From Rotaria socialis (Eukaryota; Rotifera; Eurotatoria; Philodinida; Philodinidae), in NCBI GenBank assembly GCA_905331475.1, contig CAJNYU010001569.1, forward strand, positions 6,870-70,869: a stretch of 64,000 nt of DNA. Direction: 5' to 3'. The notes under the pieces were generated by a model. That model was given only the letters and a program-made list of their open reading frames with translations. It did not search any database and was not told where the DNA came from. This document shows, piece by piece, positions 62,096-64,000 of the stretch (its first letter is position 1; each line of letters opens with the position of its first letter). Both the position numbers and the translations under genes were made by a program.

Positions 62096-62523
62096 CGTCG
62101 GTCTGTCTAAAATAGAACGAAGAATGAATGAGTCTGTAAGGTAAGCGGGATTTGCAATAGGGAAAAAATGAGTGTGCAGCGTTGTTTCTTTCTACTAATT
62201 GTTCAAGAGTCGTTTTTTTCTTTTGTACAAAAGTAAATTTGACTCTGTAACGATAGTCGACGAACTTTTACATAATCAATGCGGAATTAACAAATATGTG
62301 ATACGCCCATGGGCAATACTTGAATGAGAAAGGGACAAAAAACTTAACAGTATCCAATAAGAAAAACTAATCAATCTAGAAAAAGAAAACGCAGACAATA
62401 CAATTGCATGTGAACATTCTAGCATCTGTATCTTAGCATAGCGACTTTTAGAATCAAGGTAAAAAGTTAATGGGGCTTCGGAGCTTCTATGTCTTACTTA
62501 TTCTTGGACAAATGAGAGGCGAA

Positions 62524-62554
<31 letters not shown>

Positions 62555-64000
62555 CTGATATTCTCTCTCTCTTGCTCTCTTTATGTCTCTTTCGAGTAAT
62601 GGTCAAATAAATGCGTTCATTCGCGGAGTTTTGTATATACATACGTTTTGTCTCTTCTTCTCTTCTCATTTCTTATACTTATTCTCCTTCTTTTCGCCGT
62701 TCAACAATATCCAATAATGCAAGACAAAGAGATGCGAGAACACGCGATATACATATGTGCATAAAAATAGGTCGTGGTTGTCTACGACTATAGTTAATTA
62801 TTTTGATGAGAATGAGAAAGAAAGCCTCTAACAACCATCTTCGCTCCTTTCTCCTTCTTTTTATCGTTCACTATTGAACGGTGTCAGAACTACTAAACCA
62901 TTGTCCATCATTGCTTTATCCATATACACAGTCGTATATGTTGGCTATCATCGTCATCATGCTGTTCGATAAATAACACTAAATAGTACATACAAAGATC
63001 TGCATATCATTAGTCAACCCTTTTTTGTATTCATAAGTTTTAATTATGTAGATAATGGCGAAAAGAGAAAGAAACATATTTCACTAAATGATGAACGATG
63101 ATGTACGAATATATGTGAAAACAAGTATGTCTCATAGAACAGGAAAAAAATTGAACGACCAATCTATCACCACAAGTAACTAACATAAGCTATACACTTT
63201 AACTGAACATGCCATTTTTTTGTTCTATAAAAGTCGTATGTAAATGATTCTTTTTTTCTGTTGTTATTAAAAGCATTCAATATGTAAAGAAAACTGAATG
63301 CATCGCATAGCTCAATAGAACATTATGATTTTACTTCTGCTCGAATGGATTAAATTTGAATATGCTTATGTTAAATAGACAGTAAATGTAACTGAGAATA
63401 AGTACAAATGATATATTTTTGTTTTCAGTTCAAAACCAAGTGCACAATCAATATTGTAGCAACAAAGTGTTAGTATTACTTTTGCCAGAGGAACAGGCAA
63501 ATGGTTGTTCTTAAGATGAAAAGAAAAAGAAAACTGACATGGAGTAATTTAATCTAGACAAGATTTATTTGCTTTGTTTTCGAACATAGACGAGCGATAT
63601 TGAATAATTTGTTTTGTTCTAAAATCTAATTCATATGTATACATGCACTAATCAATGTGCGAATCCTTTTCACTCATATAGATCAATGAATAAGAATGAC
63701 CAGTTTGCATACAAAAGATTAATAGCAATGTATAGCATTCTTCGACGCGAAATTTTAAATTATTTCAAACAATAATTATAACAATAGGAGAGAGAGAGCG
63801 AGAGAGAAAATAAACTATCATATTTTACTATTGTCAAATATGCTGAGATTAAAAGAAGGTCGTATATTAAACATGAGACAAGTGTTATTCAACGAAAGAA
63901 AAGATTGTATGATAATACTTCCCTCGTCGTCGAACATAGAAATTTTCGTTTTTCTATACATAACTTGATATACAAAACGATCGAGTTCTATTTCAACTGA
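62096..64000. other. Upstream region of the long isoform
   Basis: Contains GA-rich tracts (62524-62554, 63788-63807) and otherwise AT-rich DNA without a recognisable gene. The long-isoform promoter is expected near its left edge. Confidence 0.4.

Noticed and set aside
1-64000. Search by eye for CRISPR arrays, operons, rRNA, LTR or capsid-bearing elements
   Set aside because: Repeats are microsatellites or inverted-repeat elements; genes are spliced and singly transcribed; no reverse transcriptase, integrase, capsid or envelope frame was seen.

Overview
The window looks like nuclear DNA of a small invertebrate, most likely a bdelloid rotifer (Adineta, Rotaria or a relative). Reasons: genes are split by many short introns of about 45 to 60 bases with GT..AG ends; the background is AT-rich and full of microsatellites; gene families typical of bdelloids are present (a membrane NHL-propeller protein with a Thr-rich stalk, an RSE-type ADP-ribosyltransferase, F-box genes, a possibly acquired vanadium haloperoxidase); and TGTGGG-type repeats, the bdelloid telomere unit, occur at the left edge. 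The organism call is inference; no marker gene proves it.

Layout, left to right. 0-11 kb is an accessory region: a foldback element carrying TGTGGG repeats, a vanadium haloperoxidase gene (+), a 1.2 kb inverted-repeat element with subterminal arrays, decayed coding relics, a short coiled-coil fragment, an F-box pseudogene (-) and a hAT-type MITE with an 8-base target duplication. 11-25 kb holds a SUEL-lectin/CUB single-pass receptor (-), a neuronal calcium sensor (+), a TCP11-family gene (-), an ADP-ribosyltransferase with a Cys-rich tail (+) and a membrane NHL-repeat protein (-). 27-36 kb holds a muscarinic-like GPCR (-), a CREC-family (calumenin/reticulocalbin-like) Ca-binding protein (-), a FANCE-like DNA-repair gene (-) and, divergent from it, a mitochondrial methionine aminopeptidase (+). 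36.7-38.3 kb is a large, nearly perfect palindrome.

41.4-62.1 kb (-) is the most striking part: a giant neurexin/axotactin-like locus. I could assemble its exons by hand. It codes for laminin-G domains, then ten EGF repeats, one membrane helix and an intracellular WD40-type propeller. Three separate ATG exons, each starting a signal peptide, lie in tandem (62095, 56543, 47627). All three exon blocks end in splice phase 1, so each can join the next block in frame. This suggests long, medium and short isoforms from nested promoters, as in vertebrate neurexins, but with a WD40 cytoplasmic tail that I do not recognise in any named family.

Several genes suggest signalling at the cell surface (receptor, calcium sensor, GPCR, adhesion locus), but nothing shows that they form one pathway. 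Neighbouring genes seem independent apart from the tight divergent FANCE/METAP1D pair. I saw no CRISPR array, no rRNA or convincing tRNA, and no retroviral, LTR or capsid-bearing element.
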